Source: Lysinibacillus odysseyi 34hs-1 = NBRC 100172 (GTDB lineage Bacteria > Bacillota > Bacilli > Bacillales_A > Planococcaceae). Taken from it: 64,000 nt of DNA. Both the position numbers and the translations under genes were made by a program. Each line of letters starts with the position of its first letter. The first letter of the stretch is position 1. The stretch spans positions 62,001 to 126,000 of the forward strand of contig NZ_BCVX01000007.1 in NCBI RefSeq assembly GCF_001591965.1. Direction: 5' to 3'. The notes below the pieces were generated by a model, which made no database searches, had not been told where the DNA came from, and saw only the letters and a list, made by a program, of their open reading frames with translations. Below, piece after piece: positions 8,674-16,996 of this stretch.

Positions 8674-9453
8674 TTGACTATTCTTAACGGTAAAAAAGCC
8701 ATCGTGACTGGAGCCAGCCGAGCCAACGGGATTGGTGCGGCTGTTTGTTTGGCATTAGCTGAAGCAGGTGCAGATATATTCTTTACGCATTGGAGGACTT
8801 TCGATGCGGAAGAAGGAAACGGTATTGAAAAAGGGTTTCCTGAGCTTCTAGCTGATAAAATAACTGGACTGGGGGTTAGGTGTTTTCATATGGAACTGGA
8901 TTTATCACACTCCGATTCCCCGGCGCAGCTGTTAGATGAAGTAGAGAACACTCTCGGCACGCCTAATATTCTTATAAACAATGCTACATATGAATCACCC
9001 TCAAACTTTCGAAATATAAATACAGACATTTTGTATCAACATTATCAAGTAAACAATCAGGGTACGATTTTACTGAGTACCGAATTTGCGAAGAGATATG
9101 AAAAAGCCTATCCGGGTAAAAAGGATGGGCGGATTATCAATCTAGTTTCGGGTGGTCCAAATCCTAATAATTTAGCTTACATTGCTACGAAGGGGGCGAT
9201 CATCGCTATTACCGAGCCGTTGTCGGTCGGTCTGGCCCCTATTGGAATAACAGTGAACTCCATTAACCCTGGTCCTACTGATACTGGTTGGATAAATGAG
9301 GACTTGAAAGCACATTTCTTAACGCTTTTCCCTAAGGGCAGAATCGGGGTCCCTTCTGATGCTGCGAAGTTAATTAAATTCTTGGCCAGTGATGATTCGG
9401 AATGGATAACAGGCCAGGTTATACATTCTGATGGGGGATTTTTAGGCAAGTAA
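8674..9453 (+). CDS. SDR family oxidoreductase
   Basis: A 259-residue short-chain dehydrogenase with TTG start; GGAGGGG ends 5 nt before it. The cofactor loop is TGASRANGIGAAV, with a three-residue expansion relative to TGxxxGxG, as in FabI-like and YkvO-like SDRs. NNA is in ILINNATYESP. The active-site Tyr-x3-Lys is in YIATKGAIIAITEP. The C-terminus ends VIHSDGGFLGK. It stands alone with its own terminator. The insertion FFTHWRTFDAEEGNGIEKGFPELL between beta-2 and alpha-2 matches a subgroup often annotated 3-ketoacyl-ACP reductase; the real substrate is unknown. Confidence 0.88.
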   Translation: MTILNGKKAIVTGASRANGIGAAVCLALAEAGADIFFTHWRTFDAEEGNGIEKGFPELLADKITGLGVRCFHMELDLSHSDSPAQLLDEVENTLGTPNILINNATYESPSNFRNINTDILYQHYQVNNQGTILLSTEFAKRYEKAYPGKKDGRIINLVSGGPNPNNLAYIATKGAIIAITEPLSVGLAPIGITVNSINPGPTDTGWINEDLKAHFLTLFPKGRIGVPSDAAKLIKFLASDDSEWITGQVIHSDGGFLGK

Positions 9454-9476
9454 TAAAGGTAAAATAGCATGAAGTA

Positions 9477-9512
9477 AACCAGCCGCTCTTCATTGGAATG
9501 GCTGGTTTTTCC
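9477..9512 (+). terminator. Intrinsic terminator
   Basis: An 8-bp stem AACCAGCC / GGCTGGTT followed by TTTTT, 24 nt after the SDR stop codon. Confidence 0.8.
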
Positions 9513-9562
9513 TTGGCAATTTTTTCTCTTGATTACAGTCTCCAGAATATCTTTAAAAGTAA

Positions 9563-10156
9563 TTAAAAGTTGAAAGACTTCTTCAGCAAATTCCTTTCAA
9601 AGTGCTGTTTGACATGTGGCCAATCTTCCTTCGTAATACTATACATTACTGTATGACGAATCGTTCCATCTTTGCGGACCATATGATTCCGTAAAACACC
9701 TTCCTTTGTTGCACCTAGCCGTTCAATCGCCTTCTGAGACCGGTTATTTTTATCGTCTGTTTTAATCTGCACCCGATGCAGTCCTAAATGCTCAAAGCAG
9801 TATGTCAGCAACAGGTATTTGCAATTCGTATTGATATTCGACCGCCAATAGTGCGGGTTCAGCCATGTATAACCGATTTCCAACCGTTTATGCTGAAGGG
9901 AGATATCAAAAAGTGTCGTACTGCCGATAATCTTACCTGTTTTTTTATCGATAATGACAAACTTATACATCTGGCCGGCTTCATGCTCTTTTACTGCATT
10001 TTCAACATATTGCAAGACAGCTTCCCTTGATAATAGTGTATCGGACATGTGCATCCATATGTCCGGATCATTTGCTGCTTCTATAATCCCCTCTACATCC
10101 TCCTGTGTGATTAACCGCAATTGTACAATATCGTTTTCTATTTTTATTTGTTCCAT
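9563..10156 (-). CDS. GNAT family N-acetyltransferase (RimJ/RimL type)
   Basis: A 197-residue GNAT protein. The N-terminus VQLRLITQEDVEGIIEAANDPDIW and the acetyl-CoA region (LEIGYTWLNPHYWRSNINTNCKYLLLTYCFEHLGLHRVQIKTDDKNNRSQKAIERLGATKEGVLRNH) are characteristic of RimJ/RimL-like enzymes acting on protein N-termini, amino groups or antibiotics. It is divergent from the MocR-type regulator gene and shares a 91-bp intergenic region holding an inverted repeat, so the regulator may control it. Confidence 0.9.
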   Translation of the reverse strand: MEQIKIENDIVQLRLITQEDVEGIIEAANDPDIWMHMSDTLLSREAVLQYVENAVKEHEAGQMYKFVIIDKKTGKIIGSTTLFDISLQHKRLEIGYTWLNPHYWRSNINTNCKYLLLTYCFEHLGLHRVQIKTDDKNNRSQKAIERLGATKEGVLRNHMVRKDGTIRHTVMYSITKEDWPHVKQHFERNLLKKSFNF

Positions 10157-10190
10157 TACTTATCCCTCCTTATCGTTATTAAAAGAAAAA

Positions 10191-10214
10191 TTTGGTATGC
10201 TAAACAGTACCAAA
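10191..10214. promoter_or_regulatory. Inverted repeat in the GNAT/MocR divergent promoter region
   Basis: TTTGGTA (10191-10197) and TACCAAA (10208-10214) form a perfect 7-bp inverted repeat with 10 nt between the arms. It lies between the two divergent genes. A MocR-type regulator often binds such sites at its own and neighbouring promoters (inference). Confidence 0.5.
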
Positions 10215-10247
10215 ATTATTTCTTTTCACCATACCAGGAGGTGTCAA

Positions 10248-11609
10248 ATGGAACTTCAATTTATATTCACACAAGACAAAGCGAAATATATTGTGATTTA
10301 TGAACAGTTAAAAGAAAAGATTATCCAGCAGGTTGTGAGCCCAAATGAAAAACTGCCTTCTAAACGAAAGCTGGCGGAGCAATTGAATGTAAGTATACAT
10401 ACGGTGAAAGAGGCCTACGAGCAGTTAGCAAGTGAAGGGTTTATTTATAGTGCGGAAAGGGCGGGGTATTTTGTGTCACCGTATGAGATGGAGTGGCAGC
10501 AGCCAGTATCAATCCAAACCAGGAAAACAATTGAAGAGTATAAGGTTGTCTATAATTTCCAAAGCGGTCAAGTAGATGAACAGGTTTTCCCATTGCGGGA
10601 GTGGTTAAAAATTTACAAGAAGCAACTAGTTTCCAACTATATTCCAAACGCCGACTGGCAAGGGGAATATCACCTTCGAGAGCAGATTGCTGCCTATGTG
10701 AAAAAATCAAGAGGGGTGTCCTGCAACGTTGAGCAAATCTATATTTATAGTGGCACACAGCATCAATTACAGGAGCTTTGTCGTTTTTCTGGTCCAGCCC
10801 AAACAGCTATAGAAGAGCCCGGGTTCAAGAGGGCAGCCGCTGTTTTTCAGCAAAGCCGATTGCCGGTTGAATATGTAGTGGTAGATGAAAAAGGAGCGGC
10901 TATTCCGCGATCGGATTGCCGGATGTATTATGTGACACCTGCACATCAGTTTCCGCTTGGGATGGTCATGCCGATTGACCGGAAACTTGACTTAGTAAAG
11001 TGGGCAGAAGAATCAGGAGCTTATATTATTGAGGATGATTATGATGCAGAATTCCGATATAAAGGCACACCAATCCCGCCGCTTGCTCAAATCGATCAAC
11101 TGCAAAGGGTTATCTACTTCGGTACATTTTCAAAAACTTTAATTCCGTCTCTCCGAATGAGCTATATGATTTTGCCGATGGACCTGGTTCAACCGTTCAA
11201 CCAATTCAATGCGGCACAAAAATCGACCGTTTCTAGAATGGAACAGCGGGTAGTAGCTGAGTTTATGAAAAATGGTCTTTATACGAAGCATATTGCAAAA
11301 ATGCGCACTTTGTACCGAAAAAAGAGGGAGAAGCTGCTGACATGTATTCAACAGATGCTTGGAGAAGAGTTTGAAGTGATAGGGGATTCGGCTGGATTAC
11401 ATATCGTGCTAAAACTGCCCGAATGGCTGGATGAGGACCAAGCCATTGAGTTAGCAGCCGAAGCGGGCATCACGATCGACCCGATTTCTTCGTCTTATCA
11501 GACAATGACAGTTAAGCGTTTTACCATGATCGGTTACGGGGCTATTCCTCTCGAAAAAATGGAAGAAGCAGTCCGCCTTCTTGCTAGCGTGTGGAAAATC
11601 AGCCGTTGA
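10248..11609 (+). CDS. MocR family regulator (GntR winged helix fused to aminotransferase-like domain)
   Basis: A 453-residue PdxR/MocR-type protein. The frame is open far upstream, but the ATG at 10248 carries AGGAGGTG at the right distance. Residues 1-75 are a GntR winged helix (LPSKRKLAEQLNVSIHTVKEAYEQLASEGFIY). Residues about 110-453 form a fold-type I aminotransferase domain with EDDYDAEFRY and FGTFSKTLIPSLRMSY, where the SK lysine should bind PLP. Members respond to PLP or amino-compound ligands, as PdxR and GabR do. The divergent partner here is an acetyltransferase rather than pdxST, so the target is probably different from vitamin B6 synthesis. Confidence 0.92.
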   Translation: MELQFIFTQDKAKYIVIYEQLKEKIIQQVVSPNEKLPSKRKLAEQLNVSIHTVKEAYEQLASEGFIYSAERAGYFVSPYEMEWQQPVSIQTRKTIEEYKVVYNFQSGQVDEQVFPLREWLKIYKKQLVSNYIPNADWQGEYHLREQIAAYVKKSRGVSCNVEQIYIYSGTQHQLQELCRFSGPAQTAIEEPGFKRAAAVFQQSRLPVEYVVVDEKGAAIPRSDCRMYYVTPAHQFPLGMVMPIDRKLDLVKWAEESGAYIIEDDYDAEFRYKGTPIPPLAQIDQLQRVIYFGTFSKTLIPSLRMSYMILPMDLVQPFNQFNAAQKSTVSRMEQRVVAEFMKNGLYTKHIAKMRTLYRKKREKLLTCIQQMLGEEFEVIGDSAGLHIVLKLPEWLDEDQAIELAAEAGITIDPISSSYQTMTVKRFTMIGYGAIPLEKMEEAVRLLASVWKISR

Positions 11610-11634
11610 TTTTCTGCTTTTACTACAGGAGAGG

Positions 11635-11758
11635 TGTCTACTACAATTTGCGTCACCTGCTATGAAGGAGGGATTGTCTACTAACAAGGGGATTTTGTCT
11701 ATTACTACAGTTGAATTGTCTATTATCTAATGTAAAGTGTCTATTATTAAGGAGAAGC
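11635..11758 (+). repeat. Phased TGTCTAyTA direct repeat array (21-bp period)
   Basis: TGTCTA occurs at 11635, 11675, 11696, 11717 and 11738. The last three intervals are exactly 21 bp and the first is 40. Most copies extend to TGTCTAyTA. The array lies directly after the MocR gene stop codon. Units differ between the TGTCTA cores, so this is either an old tandem repeat or a set of phased binding sites. Confidence 0.75.
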
Positions 11759-11962
11759 AGTGAGAAGTCAAAGGAAGATGGGGAGAGCTTATTTGTAGTT
11801 CATAAAGTTAATATCTTCATTATTTTCTTTGGATGCCCATTCCTCAGCACTATTGTTTCAGATGAGCCGTTTAAAACATTCAAGCTGCTGAGAATTGGAT
11901 TACTTGTTTTTTGCCTAGGGTTAGTTTTGTTTAAGAAGGCAGTGAAGGGAAAGAAGAGTTAA
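11711..11962 (+). CDS. Possible small membrane protein or remnant, doubtful
   Basis: An 83-codon open frame whose first 15 residues are encoded by the TGTCTA repeats, so its true start, if any, is further in. The rest (VNIFIIFFGCPFLSTIV..., FKLLRIGLLVFCLGLVLFKKA) reads as two hydrophobic helices with a basic tail. No good ribosome binding site and start pair was found. It may be a decayed small membrane protein gene. Confidence 0.3.
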   Translation: MNCLLSNVKCLLLRRSSEKSKEDGESLFVVHKVNIFIIFFGCPFLSTIVSDEPFKTFKLLRIGLLVFCLGLVLFKKAVKGKKS

Positions 11963-12077
11963 ATCTTTTAGAAAAGTGATAAAACAAAATATCTAGTAAA
12001 TTTGCTGACGTTTTTTATGTTAACAGGGTGCATAGGGAACCTTAATTATATAATTTTAAATGAAAGGTAAGATAAAT

Positions 12078-12527
12078 TTGCCTATAATCAAACACGAAAT
12101 TTTTATCGATGCATCTATCAATGTTTGTTTCGACCTAGCGAGAAATGTAGAGGTACACACAGAAACAACAAGTAAAACAAAGGAAAGAGCGGTTAACGGT
12201 GTCACAGTTGGACTGATGGAAAAAGGTGATAAAGTTACGTGGGAAGCCACTCATCTTGGAGTAAAACAAAAATTAACCGCTCAGATAATAGAGATGGAAA
12301 AACCATATAAATTTACAGATGTTATGGTAAAGGGAGCGTTCCAGTCATTTTCACATACACATGAATTTATAGAAAGTGGCACAGGGACTATCATGAAAGA
12401 TACTTTTTCTTTTACATCTCCTTTTGGAGTTCTTGGAGTAATTATAGATAGATTATTTTTAGAAAAATATATGAGGAAATTCATTGTAAATCGTGCAAAG
12501 GAGTTAAAAAGAATAGCAGAAAGATAG
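12078..12527 (+). CDS. SRPBCC family protein
   Basis: A 149-residue START/polyketide cyclase-like (SRPBCC) protein. An ATG at 12060 lacks a ribosome binding site. The TTG at 12078 has AAAGG about 8 nt upstream and gives the family's usual N-terminus MPIIKHEIFIDASINVCFDLARNVEVHT. The fold is a helix-grip with a large hydrophobic cavity; the C-terminal helix is IIDRLFLEKYMRKFIVNRAKELKRIAE. The ligand and role are unknown. It stands alone between the repeat array and a decayed region. Confidence 0.8.
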   Translation: MPIIKHEIFIDASINVCFDLARNVEVHTETTSKTKERAVNGVTVGLMEKGDKVTWEATHLGVKQKLTAQIIEMEKPYKFTDVMVKGAFQSFSHTHEFIESGTGTIMKDTFSFTSPFGVLGVIIDRLFLEKYMRKFIVNRAKELKRIAER

Positions 12528-12599
12528 GGCAACACGTCATTACTTTTGTGAGAAAGAGCAGCAGGAAATCTCTTGCTGGGCAACCTAAAAAAGGCTGCC

Positions 12600-13143
12600 C
12601 GTTCGTAACAAGAATCGGGGGAAAACAACACGTTATATACTTCTCCTGCTTTATTCTATTGATCGATCATGAGCTTGGTTTCATAATAGTGAAAATCCTC
12701 CAGGGGAGCCATATCGGTAAATGGATGATGAATGGAAAAAAAGCGTTCCATCCTGCTTTAGGATTCATTTAAACTCCTTAAATATCTGATGCCAAGCCTT
12801 TAAGTAATACAGCGACAATGAGCTGACGATTATATCATATGTACCTTCCTCAAATGGATAATCTTCCGCTTAATCAAGAGAAATTATTTCTGACTGATCT
12901 CCCGTTCTGCGTTTTTGCAGCAGCTACCACTTTCGACCTAATATCTATAGCGGCAACATTTGCGCCTTGATTGATCAGTTGCTCTGCATAACAGCCGGCC
13001 GCACACCGGGCATCAAGCACCCATTTATCTTTTAAAGATACCGGAAGCTGTTCCATCATGGCAGGCCGTTCGTATGCAATATAAAATAATCCCTTTGTAT
13101 CAACTGACTTCTCATAAACTTCCGTTATTTGCTTTTTCACCAT
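12600..13143 (-). pseudogene. Decayed SAM-dependent methyltransferase gene
   Basis: The intact first 89 codons (start 13143) contain AYERPAMMEQLPVSLKDKWVLDARCAAGCYAEQLINQGANVAAIDI, a class I methyltransferase motif I in which the key Gly is Arg (DARCAAG for DAGCAAG). The reading then breaks. In another frame the same family continues as GDQSEIISLD, an in-frame TAA (12870-12872), AEDYPFEEGTYDIIVSSLSLYYLKAWHQIFKE. After another frameshift it goes on as FSIHHPFTDMAPLEDFHYYETKLMIDQ, a further stop, and NKAGEVYNVLF. At least two frameshifts and two stops show a dead gene. The downstream limit is approximate. Confidence 0.85.
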
Positions 13144-13254
13144 TTGCCCTCCACGTATAGTAGCAGGAATTTTTCATTGATTTGGACGACTAGAAATCTT
13201 TTGGAATTCTTATAGGCAGCGGGCATGGATCGGCTGATAGTTGAAACATTTCAC

Positions 13255-13283
13255 TTTCAAAACCAGAACGTTTGTTCTATAAT
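13255..13283 (+). promoter_or_regulatory. Promoter with LexA-type (SOS) box
   Basis: AGAACGTTTGTTCT (13265-13278) is a perfect GAAC-N4-GTTC palindrome like the Bacillus LexA box (CGAACN4GTTCG). It directly adjoins the -10 TATAAT (13278-13283). A weak -35 TTTCAA (13255-13260) lies 17 bp upstream. LexA bound here would block transcription of the small gene at 13304. The same AGAACGTTTGTT core precedes parE at 56344. Confidence 0.65.
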
Positions 13284-13303
13284 GAAGGAAAGGAGTGAGC
13301 CTT

Positions 13304-13525
13304 ATGCGGAAACAAATTGTAAAAGCGATGAAGCATCATCAGCTCATCGACATTATTTATATGGCTAAAGATGGTGCCATAACGAAAAGACGCGTAAAAG
13401 TATTAAAAGTAACAGGAGACACTACCCAAGTGTATTGCTATACAAAAAAAGCCAAAAGAACATTCATTCTTGATCAAATTCTCGCTGTAAAGCCGGTTAT
13501 ATGGAAGGAGCGGGGCATTGGGTGA
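13304..13525 (+). CDS. Small WYL-like domain protein
   Basis: A 73-residue basic protein. A GTG at 13295 is in frame, but the ATG at 13304 with AAAGGAG is the better start. The pattern IDIIYMAKDGAITKRRVKVLKV...VYCYTKKAKRTFILDQILAVKPV resembles one WYL-like beta-barrel unit (I-Y-x-K-G-x-x-T-x-R, YCY, R-x-F-x-L-D-x-I). WYL domains bind ligands or single-stranded DNA and occur in regulators of DNA damage responses and phage defence. Here the domain stands alone without a HTH. The promoter has a LexA-type box. It lies between two pseudogenes yet is itself intact. Confidence 0.75.
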   Translation: MRKQIVKAMKHHQLIDIIYMAKDGAITKRRVKVLKVTGDTTQVYCYTKKAKRTFILDQILAVKPVIWKERGIG

Positions 13526-13595
13526 ATAGGCAGATGCCGGGATGGCCACATCCTTTGATAGCTAAAACTGTTTTTCCAACGTCAACGTTTCATTT

Positions 13596-13977
13596 TTATT
13601 GAATATTCCTTATCTCGCGACCCTTTAAGTAGTTTACAAAATCTTTAATACCCCTACAAAAAGATATACACCGTCTACATAATAGAAGGTGCTTGTGTTT
13701 CCGATATCAAAGGCTTCCTTTGTCGGTGACAAGATATATCCTGTTCCCCAATCTTAATGCCATTCCAAATTCAATTTGACTGCCTTTTCCTACAGGTAGA
13801 AGAACGACTAGAAAATCGGCGTTTGCCACTGTTTCTTTTTCAACTATTGGTTTAAGCAGCTCACAAGAAACAGCCCGTTCAATCTTATATATGAATAAAC
13901 CCTTCCGCCTGCAGTGTAGCAGATCAATCTCTCACTATTTCTATGGTTCTGAAACTTGAAGCAAGATAGAATTTCCT
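13596..13977 (-). pseudogene. Decayed nucleoside 2-deoxyribosyltransferase-like gene
   Basis: On the minus strand, AAGGGG precedes an AGG codon exactly where ATG is expected, followed by KFYLASSFRTIEIVRD, a TGA, SATLQAEGFIHI, TAA, D, TGA, T. After a frameshift it continues ERAVSCELLKPIVEKETVANADFLVVLLPVGKGSQIEFGMALRLGNRIYLV. After further shifts come SPTKEAFDIGNTSTFYYVDGVYLFVGVL and KDFVNYLKG. This matches the nucleoside 2-deoxyribosyltransferase/group-specific family of about 125 residues. The lost start, three stops and frameshifts make it clearly dead. Two of the stops could arise from single changes (TAT to TAA, TGG to TGA). Confidence 0.85.
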
Positions 13978-14153
13978 ACAATCCCCTTTGTTATGAACAA
14001 GGGTATTTCCCCGTTTTTATCAATTGGATGTAAGCTTTTTGGAAGTATCGGGTGCATGAAATATAATATTTCGTACAAAAGTACGGGTATGCAGGGTTCT
14101 AAATGTAATTTGCTATGGCTACATATAAAGAAAAGGAAAAAAGGGGAGAACGA

Positions 14154-15038
14154 ATGATTGTCGACGGCGTATTCTCGGGAGGCGGTATAAAAGGGTTTGC
14201 GTACGTAGGAGCCATTCAGGCGCTGGAGGAGCGGGGGATTCAATTCAGGCGCGTAGCAGGAACGAGTGCGGGGGCCATTTTGGCAACATTTGTTGCGGCC
14301 GGCTTTAATGCAACGGAGATGGAGACTATCTTTGACGAATTGAATATTAAAGGGCTGCTCGATCCTCCGAAGAGAGTGTTTCGGCTACCTTTTTTAAAAT
14401 GGATTAACTTATATAAAAATCTCGGATTATACCGGGGGAAGTTATTAGAAAAGTTTTTTTATGAAATATTAGCTGAAAAAGGGGTTTGCACATTCGGTGA
14501 TCTGCCGCCAGGAGCACTGAGGTTGGTCGCTTCTGATTTAACGAACGGCCGCATTATTGTCTTGCCGGATGATTTGGCTAAGTACGGTGTTAACAGTGAG
14601 ACATTCCCTGTGGCCCGGGCATTAAGGATGAGCTGTGGTATTCCGTTCTTCTTCGAACCAATTTATTTACGGAATGGCAAAAGGGAGGCGGTTATTGTGG
14701 ACGGCGGGGTACTCAGCAATTTTCCGCTATGGATATTCGATAATGGCCATCGAGAGAGACCCATCCTTGGCTTGAAGCTAAGCAGTGCCAAGGAAGAAAT
14801 CGAGCCTCATAAAATTGATAATGCAATCGATCTCTTTGAAGCTCTATTTTCGACAATGAAAGATGCACATGATAATCGATATATTTCACGTAAGCATGAA
14901 AGGGATATTATCTTTATACCGGTTGAGCATTTCAGCGCTATTCAGTTTGATATTGACGAAGAGACGAAACAAAAATTAATGAGTATCGGACGGGAAAAGA
15001 CAAAGCAGTTTTTAAGGAAATGGTCGCCCGTTTGGTAG
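14154..15038 (+). CDS. Patatin-like phospholipase
   Basis: A 294-residue patatin-domain serine hydrolase. The oxyanion loop is FSGGGIKGFAYVGA, the nucleophile elbow is GTSAG (Ser38), and the catalytic Asp is in VDGGVLSNFPLWIF near residue 183. These form the Ser-Asp dyad of bacterial patatins that release fatty acids from lipids. The ATG at 14154 is chosen because GGGGAG lies 6-8 nt before it; the frame is open further upstream. It is monocistronic and cytoplasmic by sequence, with no signal peptide. A second, more divergent patatin lies at 42034. Confidence 0.93.
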   Translation: MIVDGVFSGGGIKGFAYVGAIQALEERGIQFRRVAGTSAGAILATFVAAGFNATEMETIFDELNIKGLLDPPKRVFRLPFLKWINLYKNLGLYRGKLLEKFFYEILAEKGVCTFGDLPPGALRLVASDLTNGRIIVLPDDLAKYGVNSETFPVARALRMSCGIPFFFEPIYLRNGKREAVIVDGGVLSNFPLWIFDNGHRERPILGLKLSSAKEEIEPHKIDNAIDLFEALFSTMKDAHDNRYISRKHERDIIFIPVEHFSAIQFDIDEETKQKLMSIGREKTKQFLRKWSPVW

Positions 15039-15080
15039 TGGAAGAATTCCTTAGCGACGAAGAAGCTCTCTCCGCAACAA

Positions 15081-15683
15081 TTACTTAGACGACTGCCCAA
15101 TATACTCGATTGTTTTCATATGGCTTCTCGTTAATTCAATTAGCTCCTCAACTAATTCCTTCTTCGGCTGCGCAAAGTTTGTTGTAATCCAGTTTAATAT
15201 AATGCCGTAGAAGCCGAATGCCGTATATCGCTTGAAAGTCTCCATATTCACATGGCTATCATTTACCGTAACAAAGTGAAACTGTTCCTTATAAATTTTC
15301 AAAATGGTTAATGGCAGAGAAGTTGTTAACGAGGGAATGGTATCTGGCACAGTAAGAAGTTCAAAAAATTCTCGTTGTTCATAAAAATAGTCCACAATTC
15401 GAAACGACCGATGATTCAATTCAGAGGAATTAATTTTTCTTCTTTGAAGATAAGGAATACCGACAGCTTCCTCTAAACCTTTCATCATGTTCGTTAGCAG
15501 TGCATCCGCTAAATCAAATTTATCCTCAAAATGTTTATAAAACGTTGTACGATTATACTTTGCCTCCTTCACAATATCAGTAACCGACACCGTATGAAAG
15601 CCCTTTTCCTTCACTAGTTTAATAAAAGCCCGGTATAGATGGTCCTGAGTTCGCTGCTGGCGGATAGTTGAAGTTTGCGACAT
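15081..15683 (-). CDS. TetR/AcrR family transcriptional regulator
   Basis: A 200-residue regulator. The N-terminal HTH reads HLYRAFIKLVKEKGFHTVSVTDIVKEAKYNRTTFYKHFEDKFDLADALL, a clear TetR signature. An in-frame start at 15743 exists, but the ATG at 15683 has GGAGGAG just upstream. It is divergent from an SDR gene; a small palindrome GATGTTATACATC (15788-15800) lies close to the SDR start and is a candidate operator for this protein. The ligand-binding C-terminal domain carries no recognisable specificity. Confidence 0.92.
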   Translation of the reverse strand: MSQTSTIRQQRTQDHLYRAFIKLVKEKGFHTVSVTDIVKEAKYNRTTFYKHFEDKFDLADALLTNMMKGLEEAVGIPYLQRRKINSSELNHRSFRIVDYFYEQREFFELLTVPDTIPSLTTSLPLTILKIYKEQFHFVTVNDSHVNMETFKRYTAFGFYGIILNWITTNFAQPKKELVEELIELTRSHMKTIEYIGQSSK

Positions 15684-15822
15684 AATTCTCCTCCGTAAGG
15701 CAACACTTCCAACGTAAATGTCGCCGTAATAGACAGTTTTCACTCTATTAATGATTGTATCGAATAAATTATAAAACGTACAATAAAGATGTTATACATC
15801 TACTTTGCAGGAGGCTATATAC

Positions 15823-16560
15823 ATGTCAAAATTACAAGATAAAGTAGCAATTATTACAGGGGGAGCTTCAGGTATCGGTGCAGCTACCGCAAAATTATTT
15901 GTCGAAAACGGTGCAAAAGTTGTAATCGTGGATTTAAACGAAGAAAAAGGGAAGGCATTTGAACAGGAGCTACTGGGAAAAGGGGCAGAAGCACTATTCA
16001 TCAAAGCTAATATCACAAATGAAGAAGAGGTCCAAAACATCTTCTCTACAACTGTTGAGAAATACGGACGTGTTGATGTATTATTCAATAACGCCGGCAT
16101 CGGGCGGGTAACGCCAACCGAGGAACTTTCTTATTCAGAATGGCGCAATACTGTTAACGTCGACTTAGACGGGGTGTTCCTTGTAGCACAAGCAGGTATC
16201 AAGGAGATGCTAAAAACAGGCGGCGGCTCCATTATTAATACTGCTTCTATGTACGGGTGGGTTGGGTCACCAGGCTCAGCAGCTTACAACGCATCAAAAG
16301 GCGGTGTTATTAACCTGACTCGTTCATTGGGACTTGAATATGCAACGCGTGGAATCCGTGTCAATGCTCTCTGCCCTGGATTCATTGATACACCAATTAT
16401 TCCCGAAGAAAGCAAAGAAGCTTTACGTCAAATTACACCGATGCAACGACTTGGCCAAGCAGAGGAAATGGCAAAAGCTGTTCTGTTCATGGCTTCAGAC
16501 GATTCATCCTTCATGACTGGGAACACATTGACAGTAGATGGCGGTTATACTGCCCAATAG
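15823..16560 (+). CDS. SDR family oxidoreductase
   Basis: A 245-residue classical SDR. TGGASGIGAA binds NAD(P), NNAGIGR is intact, the active site is TASMYGWVGSPGSAAYNASKGGV (Ser, Tyr, Lys), and the C-terminus ends VDGGYTAQ. An in-frame TTG at 15805 is overruled by the ATG at 15823 with AGGAGG at a good distance. The VDLNEEKG acidic residue after beta-2 suggests NAD preference. It is divergent from a TetR repressor, which probably controls it. The substrate is unknown. Confidence 0.92.
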   Translation: MSKLQDKVAIITGGASGIGAATAKLFVENGAKVVIVDLNEEKGKAFEQELLGKGAEALFIKANITNEEEVQNIFSTTVEKYGRVDVLFNNAGIGRVTPTEELSYSEWRNTVNVDLDGVFLVAQAGIKEMLKTGGGSIINTASMYGWVGSPGSAAYNASKGGVINLTRSLGLEYATRGIRVNALCPGFIDTPIIPEESKEALRQITPMQRLGQAEEMAKAVLFMASDDSSFMTGNTLTVDGGYTAQ

Positions 16561-16996
16561 AAAATAAAAGGCTGACGTTAATTTGTCAGTGGTTGGGAGC
16601 GAAGGCAAAGTCGTTTTATGGCTTTGTCTTTAATTATTTTCAGAAAATATCTAAAACAGTGGATTTACCTAGACTGTCTTGAAAAAACTTGCCAGGCAAG
16701 AAACACTGGATGTGAGCATTTGTTAACAGGATGTAGTGCTGACAGTAATTTGCCAGCGCTGTTTGACTAATGTGAAACAAGGATTAGGTTCCTTATTTTG
16801 TATAGAATATAGATGAAAAGGCTATCTATTGATCTGTAAAATGTCGTTTTGAAAAAAGTGATCCTGCTTCCCAAAAATTCGTACCGATATTAGCTGTACC
16901 TAGATACCTTATTAACCGGTGAAGTATAGATCAAAAAGAAGGGAGTATTAAATATATGACGAATTAAACCTATATAGCTAAATTTGGAGGTAATCT
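16561..16996 (+). other. Intergenic region with terminator and a duplicated CTGAC-TAATTT-CAG hairpin motif
   Basis: A likely terminator of the SDR gene lies at 16604-16628 (9-bp stem GGCAAAGTC / GGCTTTGTC with two G-U pairs, then T/A-rich). The small hairpin CTGACGTTAATTTGTCAG (16572-16589) recurs with changes as CTGACAGTAATTTGCCAG (16739-16756). No gene is seen. Confidence 0.5.

Noticed and set aside
9954-10247. Upstream extension of the MocR reading frame
   Set aside because: The extension overlaps the divergent GNAT gene and reads as random sequence; the AGGAGGTG site fixes the start at 10248.
12548-12772. 74-codon plus-strand frame after the SRPBCC gene
   Set aside because: It lies opposite the decayed methyltransferase gene and has no ribosome binding site.
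13941-14243. 100-codon minus-strand frame upstream of the patatin gene
   Set aside because: It covers the decayed deoxyribosyltransferase start and the patatin start in other frames; no protein-like pattern.
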